Positions 21,433 through 32,480 of a stretch of 64,000 bases of DNA are shown piece by piece. Each line of letters starts with the position of its first letter. Position 1 is the stretch's first letter. A program made the translations under genes and the position numbers. The notes beneath the pieces are model-generated. The model did not search any database. It worked only from the letters and a program-made list of their open reading frames with translations, and was not told the DNA's origin. Source of the DNA: Hermodice carunculata (Eukaryota; Annelida; Polychaeta; Eunicida; Amphinomidae); contig OZ026622.1 of assembly GCA_964020975.1 (NCBI GenBank), forward strand, positions 59,965,759 through 60,029,758, in the 5' to 3' direction.

Positions 21433-22200
21433 TTAGGCTGGAAGGATATTGACATGATGTAGATGGGCATTTAAAACAGAGAAGTTAAGACGTAGCAGCG
21501 TGTGGCATATGTTTAGAAAACGACTTCCATGTTTAAAGTATGAGGGCTTTTTGTCAAAACTTAAGAGTAATAGATTTAATTTTGATTTAAACAGCGGCAG
21601 GGAATTGGTGAGAGGAGCATCAACCGGGAGGTTATTCCATAATTTGATAGCAGACGGGAGAAATGAATCGCGATTGGTGGTGAACCTAATTTGACGTAAT
21701 TCAGTGCGATTTGTGCTGAACTTAATTTGACGTAATTCAGTACGATTTCTCAAAAGGCGCCCAGTAGTGAATGCAACGTCACGCGGAACGAGATCATGTA
21801 GGTATTATGGAGTTAACCTATTGTACATTTTAAAGAAAAGAATAAGTTTAAAATATTTCCTCCGATTTGCCATTCAAGCTCTTAGAGAAGTAAGACACGT
21901 GGAGTGTATCTAGTTGCGCCAAGGCAGATCCTGGCTGCCTCATACTGAACAGCTTCTATAGATTGTGACAGGTTTTCAGTGCAATTGTCAAACAGGACAC
22001 ACCTATATTCGAGGATAGGACGAATCACTGTACTGTACAACCGTATGAGTGTTTGGCGGAAGAGTTTATATTTGAGTCTGCGTAAAAGAGCAAGCCGTTG
22101 GCTGGCTTTATTAACAATACTTGTTCTATGCTGGTGCCATGACAAGTTACTTGAGAGTGTAACTCCAAGGTGAGTATGTAGAGTGGCGTCAGGTATGAGT
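21433..22200 (-). pseudogene. LINE fragment, inverted, same family as copies A-C
   Basis: On the minus strand, about 22145-21900 reads ASQRLALLRRLKYKL, IRPILEY and EAVQYEAARICLGA. About 21753-21433 reads TNRDSFLPSAIKLWNNLP, DKKPSYFKHGSRFLNICH and LNFSVLNAHLHHVNILP. This is the thumb and C-terminal part of a CR1/L2-type ORF2. It stops within a few codons of where copy C starts in the opposite orientation, so copy C looks like a small inverted segment of it. Confidence 0.8.
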
Positions 22201-23149
22201 CGTCATTGTGATCGTTACTGTATGGTGACGAATCTACGTTTTTTTGTTTTGTTTTTTGTTTTTTGTTTTGTTTTTTTTGCTTTCCGTCACAACTTTTCAC
22301 TCGTGCCTTACTCTGTGTTTACAATTTGCTCAATTCCAGTCTTTTTGTGAAACTACAACGTAAAAGAAACTAGGTCCTAGGTCCAGTTATCTGTACGTAC
22401 ACGCATTTGATTGGATGGTGCGTGTCTGGGGACTAAACTTACCAATGACAGGCCTAGAAACTTCCCTCGACTAAAACACTGACGAATTTTACGCTATTTT
22501 TAGGGATATCCAAGGAATTCTTTATTTGTAACCGATTGGAGAGCTTGTTACACAAAGAGACAAACTCCTGAGCTTTCCAGCAGTATAAAATATCATAGCG
22601 GTCGAACAGAAACACTGAGGCCGCAAACGGACAAAGTTACCTTGGTTTTTGTGTCAATTTCGGACTTGCTCATTCAAATTGCGACAAAAATGGGAGTTTG
22701 ATAGATTTTTATCCTTATCCTTGTCAGAGGGAAATAATCCTTTTAAACACAAAACGTAAATAGCCAGTCGCAAATGTTGAAGTTTTTCTACAATTAAAAA
22801 GTTCACGCATGCAGGTAAATAGACAATATGGGCGAACGGTGAGCTGATGAATGTTGGCTTTCGGTGCGTTCGAATACACTCGCAAAAGATGCTGTTCAAA
22901 GCATGTTCGTATGTACTGGCTTACAACCACTGATTCATTTAAAATGAAGTTGAAATATGTTCCTCCAGGTTTCAAAGCTGGCATATAGTTTGTGTGAGTA
23001 TGCGCGATATTTAAAGCCCAAAGCTGCCGGACCGCGTAATACACATGCACGGGTATATTGATCGACCTGGCGAAAAACCCAGAGTGGACTCTCCTTTCGC
23101 ACAGCCTCCTTGGGCCCTCACCTTGGTTAGTCAAATGGCTGAAATTACA
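22201..23149. other. Non-coding DNA, nothing recognised
   Basis: A 392-codon minus-strand open frame begins beyond this stretch and passes through a microsatellite. Its part over 22724-23140 matches nothing I know. T-rich low complexity (TTTTGTTTTG units) lies at 22239-22278. Confidence 0.45.
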
Positions 23150-23150
23150 T

Positions 23151-23256
<106 letters not shown>

Positions 23257-23990
23257 TTTTATTAAACCTCCGGTGACGGAGAAAATAAGAGGAAATACAT
23301 ACAATACGTACACAATTCAAAATACAGTAAAAATTCCCAAGATAGCTGATGATTATACAACAACTAAGAATACATAGTGCATCAGCCCAGAAAGTGGGAT
23401 AAAAACAATGGACATATTGATTTAAAAAGCTTTGGTTAACAGGGCGACTAGGTTGTGCTCCGTGGATCCCCGTTTCTGGTATCCGGGCGAGTGAACAAGA
23501 TATATACCGTAAGGTATCAACGAGGCCGTCCTGACCTCGCGCCATGCGGGTACCAACCAGCGGTCTCCCGTCGGACAGTCCCAGCGCAGCACGAGTAGGA
23601 CAGACCCCAAAATGAAGTAAACGATCAATAAGAGTGCCAGCAGGGACGTGCCCAGAAACAATATAACGGGCAAGGAAACAAGTCCAAATATTCCTGTATG
23701 GAGAAGACACGCATAAAACCCTACGAGCGAAAGAGACGGTTTCAGATTTAAGGATGCCATAAACACGACTAATACCAAGCGAGGAGTAAGGCAGAGTGAC
23801 GGACTCTTTTATTGATCCCAAGCATACTCTTAATAACAGACCCTTGAGCAGATTCCAGCTCTGCAAGATTTTGCTTAGAAAGGTTAACACAATTTGAACC
23901 ATATGTTAAGCTGGGTACGCTGACTCGTTTCCATAAAAAAGTTTTACCTTTAGTGTCCAGCCCTGGGTATGTTACACCAGCGGGAGCATA
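23257..23990 (-). pseudogene. 5'-truncated LINE with ATT tail
   Basis: The minus strand reads KRVSVPSLTYGSN, then LAELESAQGSVIKSMLG, HSALL and LGISRV, then a cysteine-poor tail to FNKT before the ATT array. This is the post-palm region of a LINE reverse transcriptase whose conserved pattern is LPSL.YG, LE..QG..IK..LG, H..LL..LG. The 5' end near 23970-23990 abuts a different LINE relic, so it probably inserted there. Confidence 0.7.
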
Positions 23991-24290
23991 CCTATATATA
24001 GCCCTGCATGTGAGGTGTGTCTTAGTGCCCCAGTACATATCTTAGCTGCTTCATACTGGATCGACTCAATAAGGTCACACAGCCCTTGCCCGCAATTATC
24101 GAAGATAACACAACTGTATTCAATAATTGGCCTGACCATTGAAAAGTATAGTCTTCCCAGAGCTTTTCGGGATAAATTGTATTTGAATCTTCGTAAGAGT
24201 CCAATCCGTTGAGTGGCGTTATTTTTAATACGTGTCACGTGATCACGCCAGGAGAGATTGCTGGATTTATGGTTTCACGCCAGTAATTTA
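23970..24290 (-). pseudogene. CR1/L2-type LINE fragment (thumb region)
   Basis: NNATQRIGLLRRFKYNLSRK, VRPIIEYSCVIFDNC and IESIQYEAAKICTGALRHTS give the conserved post-palm block of a CR1/L2-type ORF2, closely parallel to the piece at 21900-22145. The family match ends at about 23970, where the other LINE begins. Confidence 0.82.
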
Positions 24291-24850
24291 ACCTGTGGAA
24301 ACACAGACGAACAGAGCTACCACCTTCTAGTTCACTCAATGGATTACAAACATGTATGTTTTATACACCAAAATGTTCCCAATAATTTTTTATATCAAAT
24401 AAACACCAGAAAACATGGGCATGAATGGGAAATTTTTCAGCAAATTGCCATGGCAACCAGCTCTGCGTAGTACTACTTGCAGTATCATTGCGCGCACACA
24501 GTGTTGACTCCAGCTGAATCACTGTGTATACTGGTGCCAGTGTACATACCTTTATAATATTCATGTCAGTTCAAAGTATACATTATTTTCCACTATCAAG
24601 CCAAAATCTACCTTTCTGGTAGCAAACTTTTTTAATATACAGCCCCTTGCATCCCTAGGCCTGATATTTTATTGGCACTCTCCAATCATGTTACCTCAGC
24701 ACAGGCATAATTACCCCCGTGGAACCATAACGTAGTGCCGAGATGTGTATGGGTGTCTTCCTCTGGTATGGCAGTACCGCCTAGGAAGACAGGAGGAGGA
24801 TGTGGTTTGTTGGTCTTGGCAGAGAAAATGACTGATATGGATTTTGCTGC
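24291..24850. other. Spacer, nothing recognised
   Basis: No gene or clear repeat. Short open frames lie on both strands without family resemblance. Confidence 0.4.
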
Positions 24851-26330
24851 ATTGAAAATCATGCACCATAATTAACTTCAGTGGTGAATAGAAGAGAGAT
24901 TTTGGTTCAGGTGGCGTGCTGAGTCACCAGGGTTTTGGACTATTTCGAGTATACTGGTATCATCAGCGAACATACGGACATCACAGGTCAGATTATCTAC
25001 AATGCCATTTATCTACACAAGAAATAATAACGGACCTAATATGGACCCTTCCGGGACTCCGCCCTGAACAGGAAGCCATGAAGAAGTTTGTCCGTGGATG
25101 ATTACTCCCGGAAGGCGGTTAGAGAGAAAAATGTCTATCCACCTAGTGATCCCTTGAGATAAGCCAAGCTGTTGAAGCTTGAAAAAGGAGACCAGCGTGC
25201 CATACCTTATCAATTGCCTTAGAGATGTCTAAGAGCACCATTCTATCCTACTTGGAATTTTCGAGTCCATTGTAGTTGTTTGGAGAATAATAACCAGTTG
25301 GTTGATCGTTGATTCATTTGCTTTAAAACCGGAGTTCTTGTCAGTGAATGAATTGTTACCTAACAAGAATTCATACAGTAAGTTGAAAACCAGTCGTTCA
25401 AATACTTTTGAAACATTGCAGAGCAGTGGAATGGGATGTCGCTACTTTTGATTAATTTATTCGGCTTTTTAAACACGGGACAAATGTTGGAGCGCTTCCA
25501 GGAATCAGGGAATTTAGATACACGAAGGGACATGTTGAAAAACTTTTTCCAGTGGTTTGCTGGTGGATTTGGCAGTATTTTTTGAGGAGATAATTTCCTA
25601 CATTGTCAGGACCTTAAGCAGCCGTTTGTCTTAATGAGGATAATACTTTCCTAACGTTTTCTTCATTGGTCGTGAATTCACTCATGCGTGCATCCGTGCG
25701 AAACGTTAGGTCGGGCGAGGGAGGGGCATCATTGTCGGCGTGAGTAACACACTGGCTGGCAAAGTATGCATTAAATACTTCACACTTTTCAGTAATACTA
25801 GAAATAATCTTCCCATCTTCAACGATGGGAAGGGGGGGGATATGTCTTCATGAATCTTGCTTCCGAGTGTAGATTTGGAAAAGTTCCAACATTGTTTGGG
25901 ATTTATATTTTTCTCGTCCAGTTGTTTATGTAATTTTGAAAAGTAGGTGTTAATCGAACCTTTTAGGGAATTGACAACTATGTTGCGTTTCTTTTTACAA
26001 AACTGCTAAAACTTATCAATCTTAACGTGGGCATCTAGATTGAGAGGGTTGGGCATTTTAGATAGCTTCTTGAATCTTTTCCAGGTACAGTTGCGCTGGC
26101 GAAGATTTTTAATGTCTGTTGTTACCCAAGGTGGGTCCTTGGGCCTAATGGTGACTTCTTTATATGGGATAAATCGCTTTGCTGTAGTTCAGAATAGGTC
26201 AGACCAATGACAGACCATGTCTTCAATGGATTCGAACACGTTGAAGGCAGTGGCCCATGGAGCAGAGCATAAGGTGGTATTAAGGCCTTGAAAATTGGCT
26301 TTTTTGAAGTTCCATAGATTTCAATTCAAC
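24850..26330 (-). pseudogene. CR1/L2-type LINE relic, reverse transcriptase
   Basis: About 25213-25013 on the minus strand reads LVSFFKLQQLGLSQGITRWI, IHGQTSSWLPVQGGVPEGSI and LGPLLFLV, the palm region with GVPxGSxLGPLLF. Upstream on that strand (25250-25660) weaker matches to the finger region (DNVGNYLLKK and similar) continue with many stops. Everything to about 26330 keeps this orientation. The YADD box is not cleanly preserved. Confidence 0.72.
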
Positions 26331-26399
26331 TTACGGGACAGACCTCTTAATTCTCTGGTAACATTCTGGGACCATTTACAGGGACGTATTCATAAAGCT

Positions 26400-27200
26400 A
26401 TTGATAAAATTGATATTACTGCAGATCTAAATGCAGATCCAACCACTAATCATGGGCAAAAATGACTGATGTTTGCAACGTAAACTCACTTACAGTCCAT
26501 GCTCATGAATCAACCCGAATAATAAAATTTACATCTTCATGTCTTGACCAAATTATCTCGAACATTCCAAATTACGTTCGGAACATAAAGGTTACTGCAC
26601 CAGAAGCAAATAGGGACCTTTGTACTGTAAGTGCCAATTTATTGTTTAAACGTAAGAGGTCCCCCTGTTTTAAACGAGATGTTTGGGATGATAACCATGC
26701 AAATTTCGAGAAATTTTGAGGGAAAGTATTAGAGAGTCATTGGGAGGCCTGCTTTGACTCGGAAAACATACCTGCGATTAGTGACTCATGGAGTGAAATA
26801 TTCTTGAAATGTGCTAAAGATAGCGTACTGTATAAGAAAGTTAGTGTAAGACCGGATGATGTACCTTGATACACAAGTATTCAAGCTTTAAAACGTAAGG
26901 TCCATGGAATTAATAATAATAAAAAAAAACAAAAAAAACAAAAAAAAAAAAAAAACAAAAAAAAAAAAAACAAAACAAAAAAACAGAACCGACACCTTTG
27001 CCCATATTTTTGAAACGAAATACATATGTTGAAAAGCTGAGACTGGCTGAAAAAGTTTATTACCAGCGACTTGAAAATTCTGTTAATATTGCGACACAAG
27101 AGAAAAATACCTAGTGGCAAACTGTAAAATATCTTCTAAATAAAAAACAGACTTCATGTTTGTATTAGAAATGCAAAAATCGTGCCGATCCATATGCGAG
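26400..27200 (+). pseudogene. CR1/L2-type LINE relic, endonuclease end and linker
   Basis: VHAHESTRIIKFTSSCLDQI and IISNIPNYVRNIKVTAPEAN, with KRDVWDDNHANFEKF, parallel the endonuclease end of the LINE at 29.2-29.5 kb (HIHEPTRITATTSTCLEQII, ISNIPNFIKEPRVLSP, RQIWEYKRAVFDKF). A linker-like segment resumes at about 27020 after an A-rich AAAAAC stretch (26925-26990). Confidence 0.78.
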
Positions 27201-27279
27201 TAACGAAGTATGTATTCGCTATGGCATACCTCATTGCTCTTTTATTCTATCGGTGATGTCTTGTCAACAATTCTCCTTG

Positions 27280-27613
27280 TAGACGGGTCAATACACCGAT
27301 TGACCCCCCAAAAATTGCAAAAGTTTGTTTTTTGGTGGTTTTTTGTTCCATTGGGTCTAGTCTACAACATACTAAAAGTTGGACAAGATTGGAGCATGGG
27401 AAAGTGTCTAATTTCGAGGATGACTTTTGTCATTTTTTAAGTCATTTTTCATACAATGTGGAAACTACAGAAAGCAATAACTCGGTCAATTTTCAAGATA
27501 AATCAATGAAACTTGATTTTTTACCTAGGTTTTCAGGGGCAATCTTTCATATTAAAGGGTTGTCAGTGATGTTGGATCACCCATTGGCCATATCTAGGGG
27601 CAACCCTACCCCA
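27280..27613 (+). repeat. Left inverted repeat bounding a 5.2-kb block
   Basis: These 334 bp recur in reverse orientation at 32132-32480 with high similarity throughout. The outermost shared bases are TAGACGGGTCAATACA and the innermost AACCCTACCCC. The main differences are a C-run length change and a few substitutions. They may be terminal repeats of a large DNA transposon or two copies of one dispersed repeat. Confidence 0.85.
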
Positions 27614-27661
27614 AATGCACCCACCCGGGTTCAAAAACGGGAATACTTCTGCCAAATTTTT

Positions 27662-27668
27662 TTACGAG

Positions 27669-27741
<73 letters not shown>

Positions 27742-28108
27742 CTGGATCATTTGCTATATTGTCACAGTTGCCATCTTGGCAATGTCCGCACGCACTGGTA
27801 CACTGTAGCCCATGCTTTCTACAGGTACACCTTAGGGTATTGCATCCTTCTGAACAGTTGCAGTGAATCATCTTAATCAGGGCTTCTGGAGCTGGGCTTT
27901 TGTCGGTCATCACTGGAACAAGTTTGTCCACTTCTACCTTCCATCCCCAATCACGTGGCTCCATCTCTTCACAACAACCCATCCCCTCCATAACCTGGTA
28001 GTAAGTCCGCAGGGAATGAAGTTTACAGGCGGAGGCGGTTGGTGGGAGATGTTCGGGCGTGACAAACGCGAAGTCATGCTATTTTCTCAACAAACGCTGC
28101 GTTAGTTT
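27662..28108 (-). CDS. CXC-like cysteine-rich C-terminal exon, copy 1
   Basis: The minus-strand frame opens at about 28108 after a possible splice acceptor (AATAG) and ends at 27662. It reads TPEHLPPTASACKLHSLRTY, then EPRDWGWKV, PAPEALIKMI, and a cysteine cluster CNCSEGCNTLRCTCRKHGLQ CTSACGHC and NCDN, followed by a run of over 20 aspartates encoded by a (GAT)n array. The cluster resembles tesmin/TSO1 CXC zinc-binding repeats. The order LPPT...H..R..YQ, W-G-W, P-A-P, cysteine cluster is one I recognise as the C-terminus of a large uncharacterised protein family, multicopy in invertebrates. No upstream exon was recognised. Its stop is 49 bp from the left inverted repeat, suggesting it belongs to that block. 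Function unknown. Confidence 0.65.
27668..27739. repeat. (ATC)n microsatellite inside a coding frame
   Basis: About 24 ATC units, GAT on the minus strand, encode the poly-aspartate tail of the CXC-like exon. The second copy of the exon ends in a short acidic tail, DSDDEEDDD, so the triplet array appears to be an expansion of that tail. Confidence 0.9.
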
Positions 28109-28550
28109 ATCTGCGACCAAAACTTATTGAAAACGGGTACTCATTTTATCGAGTCTTGGTAAGTTTAAGCGTTGGGTCAATCCCCATGTACTTTGTGTCA
28201 GTTTTTCCAGTCAGTGAATTATATAAATTGTTTATACTGGGGAAGCAGTTGAGCTTTGCTAATACAGCTTTTGCGTTGTTTCCACTTGTAATGTATGAGA
28301 GGCTCAAAGTTGTAATGTCTATACTTCTGCTCACTGAGTTGTGGTCTTGTCACCACTTGGCCTATTACATACTTTTGTGCCAACATACTGGGTATTTTAT
28401 CTATTACAGAATCTTTGCCGTTGCTAAGTATATCACTAACATGTTTTACCATTGTTTATGTGCAGTCATCCCGGATTCCAGGTTTTTTTCCTCTTCAAAT
28501 CTATAGGCTATTTTTACTTGTTTGGATATTTATTAATTTGATTGTTATGT

Positions 28551-29620
28551 ATGCATGGTCTTATAGTTGTTACATACCCGTGTAAGCTGAGAGAACAATT
28601 GTTTATTTCAAATTTTTGTTTTCTCTTATGTTACAAACACTTCACTCGTTCCAGCGACAACTTAATGACGGTACTTCCGTTATTGTTACTCTTAGCTGGT
28701 GATATTCATGTAAATCCTAGGCCCGATGGTGATCTTTGTGATATTACCCTCTGTCATATAAATGTTCGTAGTCTAACTACTGACAAGTTTAGATGCATAA
28801 AAACCGATATTGTTCCAGACTTTGATATTATCACTCTGTCTGAAACATTTCTTTCAAACAATACACCTGATGATGACTTTAACTTACTTGGCTATCAGAA
28901 CATCATACGGAAGGATTGCCCTAATATTGTAGGGGGTGGCGTGGCTGTCCTTGCATCTGAGGCTTTTGCAATTTCTCGTCGCATCGACCTAGAGCTTCCC
29001 GACATCGAACTTTTGTGGACCGAAATTAGAGTTCACAATAATAATAAATTCTTACTTGGAGTAGTCTACAGACCTCCTAACTCACTTATCTCTTTTTGGG
29101 ACAAACTACACGAGAGTTTCGATTTAGCCACTTCTTGTAACATCCAAAATATTATTCTAACTGGCGATTTAAATTCTGACTTCAACACCACGTCGGATGC
29201 AAAGTTGCAGCAATTCTGCGACATAAATTTTCTTAATTTACACATTCATGAACCTACTCGAATAACAGCAACAACCTCTACTTGTTTAGAACAAATAATT
29301 TCTAATATACCAAATTTTATTAAAGAACCACGTGTCCTATCACCAATCTCTAATTGCGATCATTCAGTCGTTGCTACCAGTGTACTTTTTTGGCGCAAAA
29401 AGGAACCTTCTTTTACTAGACAAATTTGGGAATACAAGAGAGCGGTTTTCGATAAGTTTAGGGATTTCCTTGATGGAACAAACTGGGACGTTTGCTTCGA
29501 GCCTGGTAATGTCGAGTTGTGCAGTAAAATTTGGACAAGATTGTTCCTTGATGCGGCAAATCATACTTTTCCAAACAAACAAATAACAGTTCGCCCCTCT
29601 GATCTTCTGGTACAATTCTA
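28551..29620 (+). pseudogene. LINE ORF2, endonuclease portion
   Basis: From the first ATG at 28551 the frame gives a hydrophobic opening, LLLLLAGDIHVNPRPDG, then CHINVRSLTTDKF, IITLSETFLSN (catalytic glutamate), VVYRPPN, ILTGDLNSDF (Asp/Asn pair) and SNCDHSVVATSV (Asp-His). These are the apurinic-type endonuclease motifs in order. The frame is left near 29607, where the sequence continues in another phase as the linker (SAYNNVRNQY and so on to 30045). Confidence 0.85.
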
Positions 29621-30048
29621 GGCTTCGTTGCGAGAAGCGGAAGGTTTTGCGAGCTTATAGGAGGGCAAAAGATAAGAAACACGACCCACAAGCCTGGAGT
29701 GCTTATAATAATGTTCGTAATCAATACCAAGATCACCTGAAATGTGCCGAAGAAGCTCATAATAGTAAACTGAGCGCTTCTTTAAAAAGCGCAAAGCACA
29801 AAAATAAAGCTTCGTGGCGCACCGTCAAACAGTTTATGAGTAGAAATCAATCTTTGTCTATTCCTTCTCTAATACATGAAAATCGCCATGTGACCGACAG
29901 CTTATCAAAAGCCAAAATATTCAATTCCTTTTTCTTAAGTCAGAGCAACCTTGATACTTCAAGGGCCCCAGTAATTCCAACTGTGGACCTACCCGCTGTC
30001 ATACTTGACTCTATTCATAGACTTGACTCATTCTTAGGAGCTTAGATA

Positions 30049-31523
30049 TCACTAAGGCCACTGGTCCAGATGGAATCAGCGCTAGACTTCTGAAGGAAGG
30101 AGCACCATCAATTTGCGTATCGTTAACCAAACTCTTTAACCTTTCTCTTAATCAGGCAACTTTTCCCAGCTTACGGAAGCAAGCCAACGTCACCCCCTTG
30201 TACAAAAAGGGCGACTCATATCTATGCAACAGCTATCGTCCTATTTCCCTCTTAAGCTGTGTTGGGAAAATTATGGAGAAAGCTATTTTTAAACACGTTT
30301 TCAACTTTTTTAGGGACAACTTACTTATATCGGCAAATCAGTCGGGATTTACACCCGGCGATTCCACTGTTAGCCAACCCCTATCTTTATATCACGAATT
30401 GTGTCTTGCCATTGATCTTCAGAAGGAAGTGCGAATTGTCTTTCTCGACATTAGCAAGGCATCCGATCGTTTTTGGCATGATGGTCTACTTTACAAATTG
30501 GAACGTAATGGGATATCTGGATCACTTTTAAACTGGATTCGAAATTATTTGTCTAACCGACAACAACGGGTAGTAATAAATGGTCAATCATCTGAATGGG
30601 GAACCCTAAACGCTGGTGTTCCCCAGGGCTCTGTTCTAGGGCCTTTATTGTTCTTGATATTTATTAACGATATAGTAGACATAGTGCGGTCGAATATAAA
30701 ACTTTTTGCGGATGATACTTCTCTGTTCCTCTCGGTTGATAATCCAAATTTAACTGCAAATATGATTAATGGTGATCTCTTATCTATTGATTCTTGGTCT
30801 GATGACTGGATGGTGACATTTAATGCCCAGAAAACTGATGCTATGTTGATTTCTCGGAAAAGAGACCCGGTACATCACCCTCCGTTAGTATTTAAAGATC
30901 CCCAGCTGGAACATGTGGATCAACATAAGCATTTAGGGCTTGTATTTCGGAATGACTTTAGATGGAACGATCATATTAATACTATCGTGGCAAAGGCCAC
31001 TAAACAACTAAATATTTTGAAAATACTCCAACTTCGTCTCGACAGGAAAACGTTAGAAATAATCTACACCTCCTTTATTCGACCTTTAATGGAATATGGT
31101 AATGTTGTCTGGGATGGCTGCACCCAATCAGATGCATTGAAACTGGAGAGTATTCAATTGGCTGCTGCACGTGTTATTTCTGGTGCCATGCGCACCACAT
31201 GTAATGGTAAAGTATATGAAGAAACTGGTCTTTCTACAATTGCAAAACGTGGGGAAGTTAGTAAACTAATTTTAATGTACAAAATTACAAATAATCTGGT
31301 TCCCGAATATCTTAGTAGTATAATTTCCAATGAACAAAATCTTAACAGAAGGTATATAACAAGACAGGCCCCACACTTGCCTCAATTCAGAACCAGAATT
31401 GAATTATTTGAGAATTCTTTCTTTCCAGAAAACAGAATTGTACTATGTCGGCAACAGAATTGCCGCAGTTTTGCATACAAGACTGCGTTTGGGCCGCAGC
31501 CAATTGAATGCACATCTATTTGA
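30049..31523 (+). pseudogene. LINE ORF2, reverse transcriptase portion
   Basis: The open frame runs from DITKATGPDGISARLL through NSYRPISLLSC, IVFLDISKASDRFWHDG (first catalytic Asp), AGVPQGSVLGPLLF and IKLFADDTSLF (the FADD box) to the thumb (FIRPLMEYGNVVWDGC, LESIQLAAARVISGA). FDR is replaced by SDR in motif A; the catalytic aspartates are kept. The C-terminal zinc region continues in another frame at about 31460-31785 with RCDQGIEDVWHFFFVC. CR1/L2-type by its GVPQGSVLGP motif. Confidence 0.88.
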
Positions 31524-32131
31524 TATTGGTGTTACTCAATCGCCAAATTGTCGTTGCGATCAAGGGATTGAAGACGTTTGGCATTTCTTCTTTGTTTGTC
31601 CTTATTATGCTGTTCCTCGTGATCGCCTTCAAACGATAGTAACAAACTATGCCCTTTTCGGCCTTGAAACCGTTTTATATGGCGTCTCCGAATGCACTCT
31701 CGAAATTAATAAGAAAATATTCCTGGCAGTCCAAGATTACATTCTAAAAACGTTTTCAAACTGGTGTTGTTACATGATGAATTGATTTATAATTAATCCT
31801 GCATTTGTATTATACAACTGCACTACATATTTATGAATCTTCAATGAGATGGTAGTTAATTAGCAATTTCATTGCTTCTTTATAATGAATCGCCCCACTA
31901 TCTGTCTTGTGACTTGTGGTGTCCTTCTTTACTTTGTTGATCCAGGGCGGAGCTCTTCCTCCTGGCGGTGTCTTTTTTAATTGCCAGCAGTTTGGAGCTT
32001 CGCTCTGGACCCTTGACGTCTCGTTTGTCCTGTGATATTGTCTTCATCTGACAAGAGGGGCTAACATAGGGCCTTGCCCTTCTCCCCAATTGTTTTCTGT
32101 GGAATAAAACATATTTAAACCAACAAACGTG

Positions 32132-32480
32132 TGGGGTAGGGTTACCCCTAGATATGGCCAATGGGTGATCCAACATCACTGACAACCCCTTAATATGAAA
32201 GATTGCCCCTGAAAACCTTGGTAAAAAATCAAGTTTCATTGATTTATCTTGAAAATTGACCGAGTTATTGCTTTCTGTAGTTTTCACATTGTATGAAAAA
32301 TGACTTAAAAATGACAAAAGTCATCCTCGAAATTAGACACTTTCCCATGCTCCAATCTTGTCCAACTTTTAGTATGTTGTAGACTAGACCCAATGCAACA
32401 TAAAACCATCAAAAAACAAACTTTTGCAATTTTGGGGGGGGGGGGGGTAGGGGTACTTTGGCCTTGTATTGACCCGTCTA
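32132..32480 (-). repeat. Right inverted repeat bounding the 5.2-kb block
   Basis: About 349 bp, the reverse-orientation partner of 27280-27613. It contains a G run at about 32434-32448 that is a shorter C run in the left copy. TTG stands immediately outside both ends, too short to count as proof of a target duplication. Confidence 0.85.

Larger units (their letters stand above)
28150..31870 (+). mobile_element. Nearly complete CR1/L2-type LINE with few lesions
   Basis: The element carries the N-terminal GDIHVNPRP motif typical of this ORF2 group, an endonuclease (28.73-29.5 kb), linker, reverse transcriptase (30.05-31.4 kb) and a C-terminal zinc region to TGA at about 31783-31785. The reading frame changes about three times: near 29607, near 30030, and between about 31420 and 31500. 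Otherwise it is open. The 5' limit is uncertain. It lies inside the block bounded by the 27.28 and 32.48 kb inverted repeats, so it probably inserted there. Fragments of related LINEs at 16.4, 25 and 26.5 kb align with it. Confidence 0.85.

Noticed and set aside
21433-22200. LINE twin-priming inversion
   Set aside because: The inverted part lies downstream of the direct part, opposite to the order twin priming gives.
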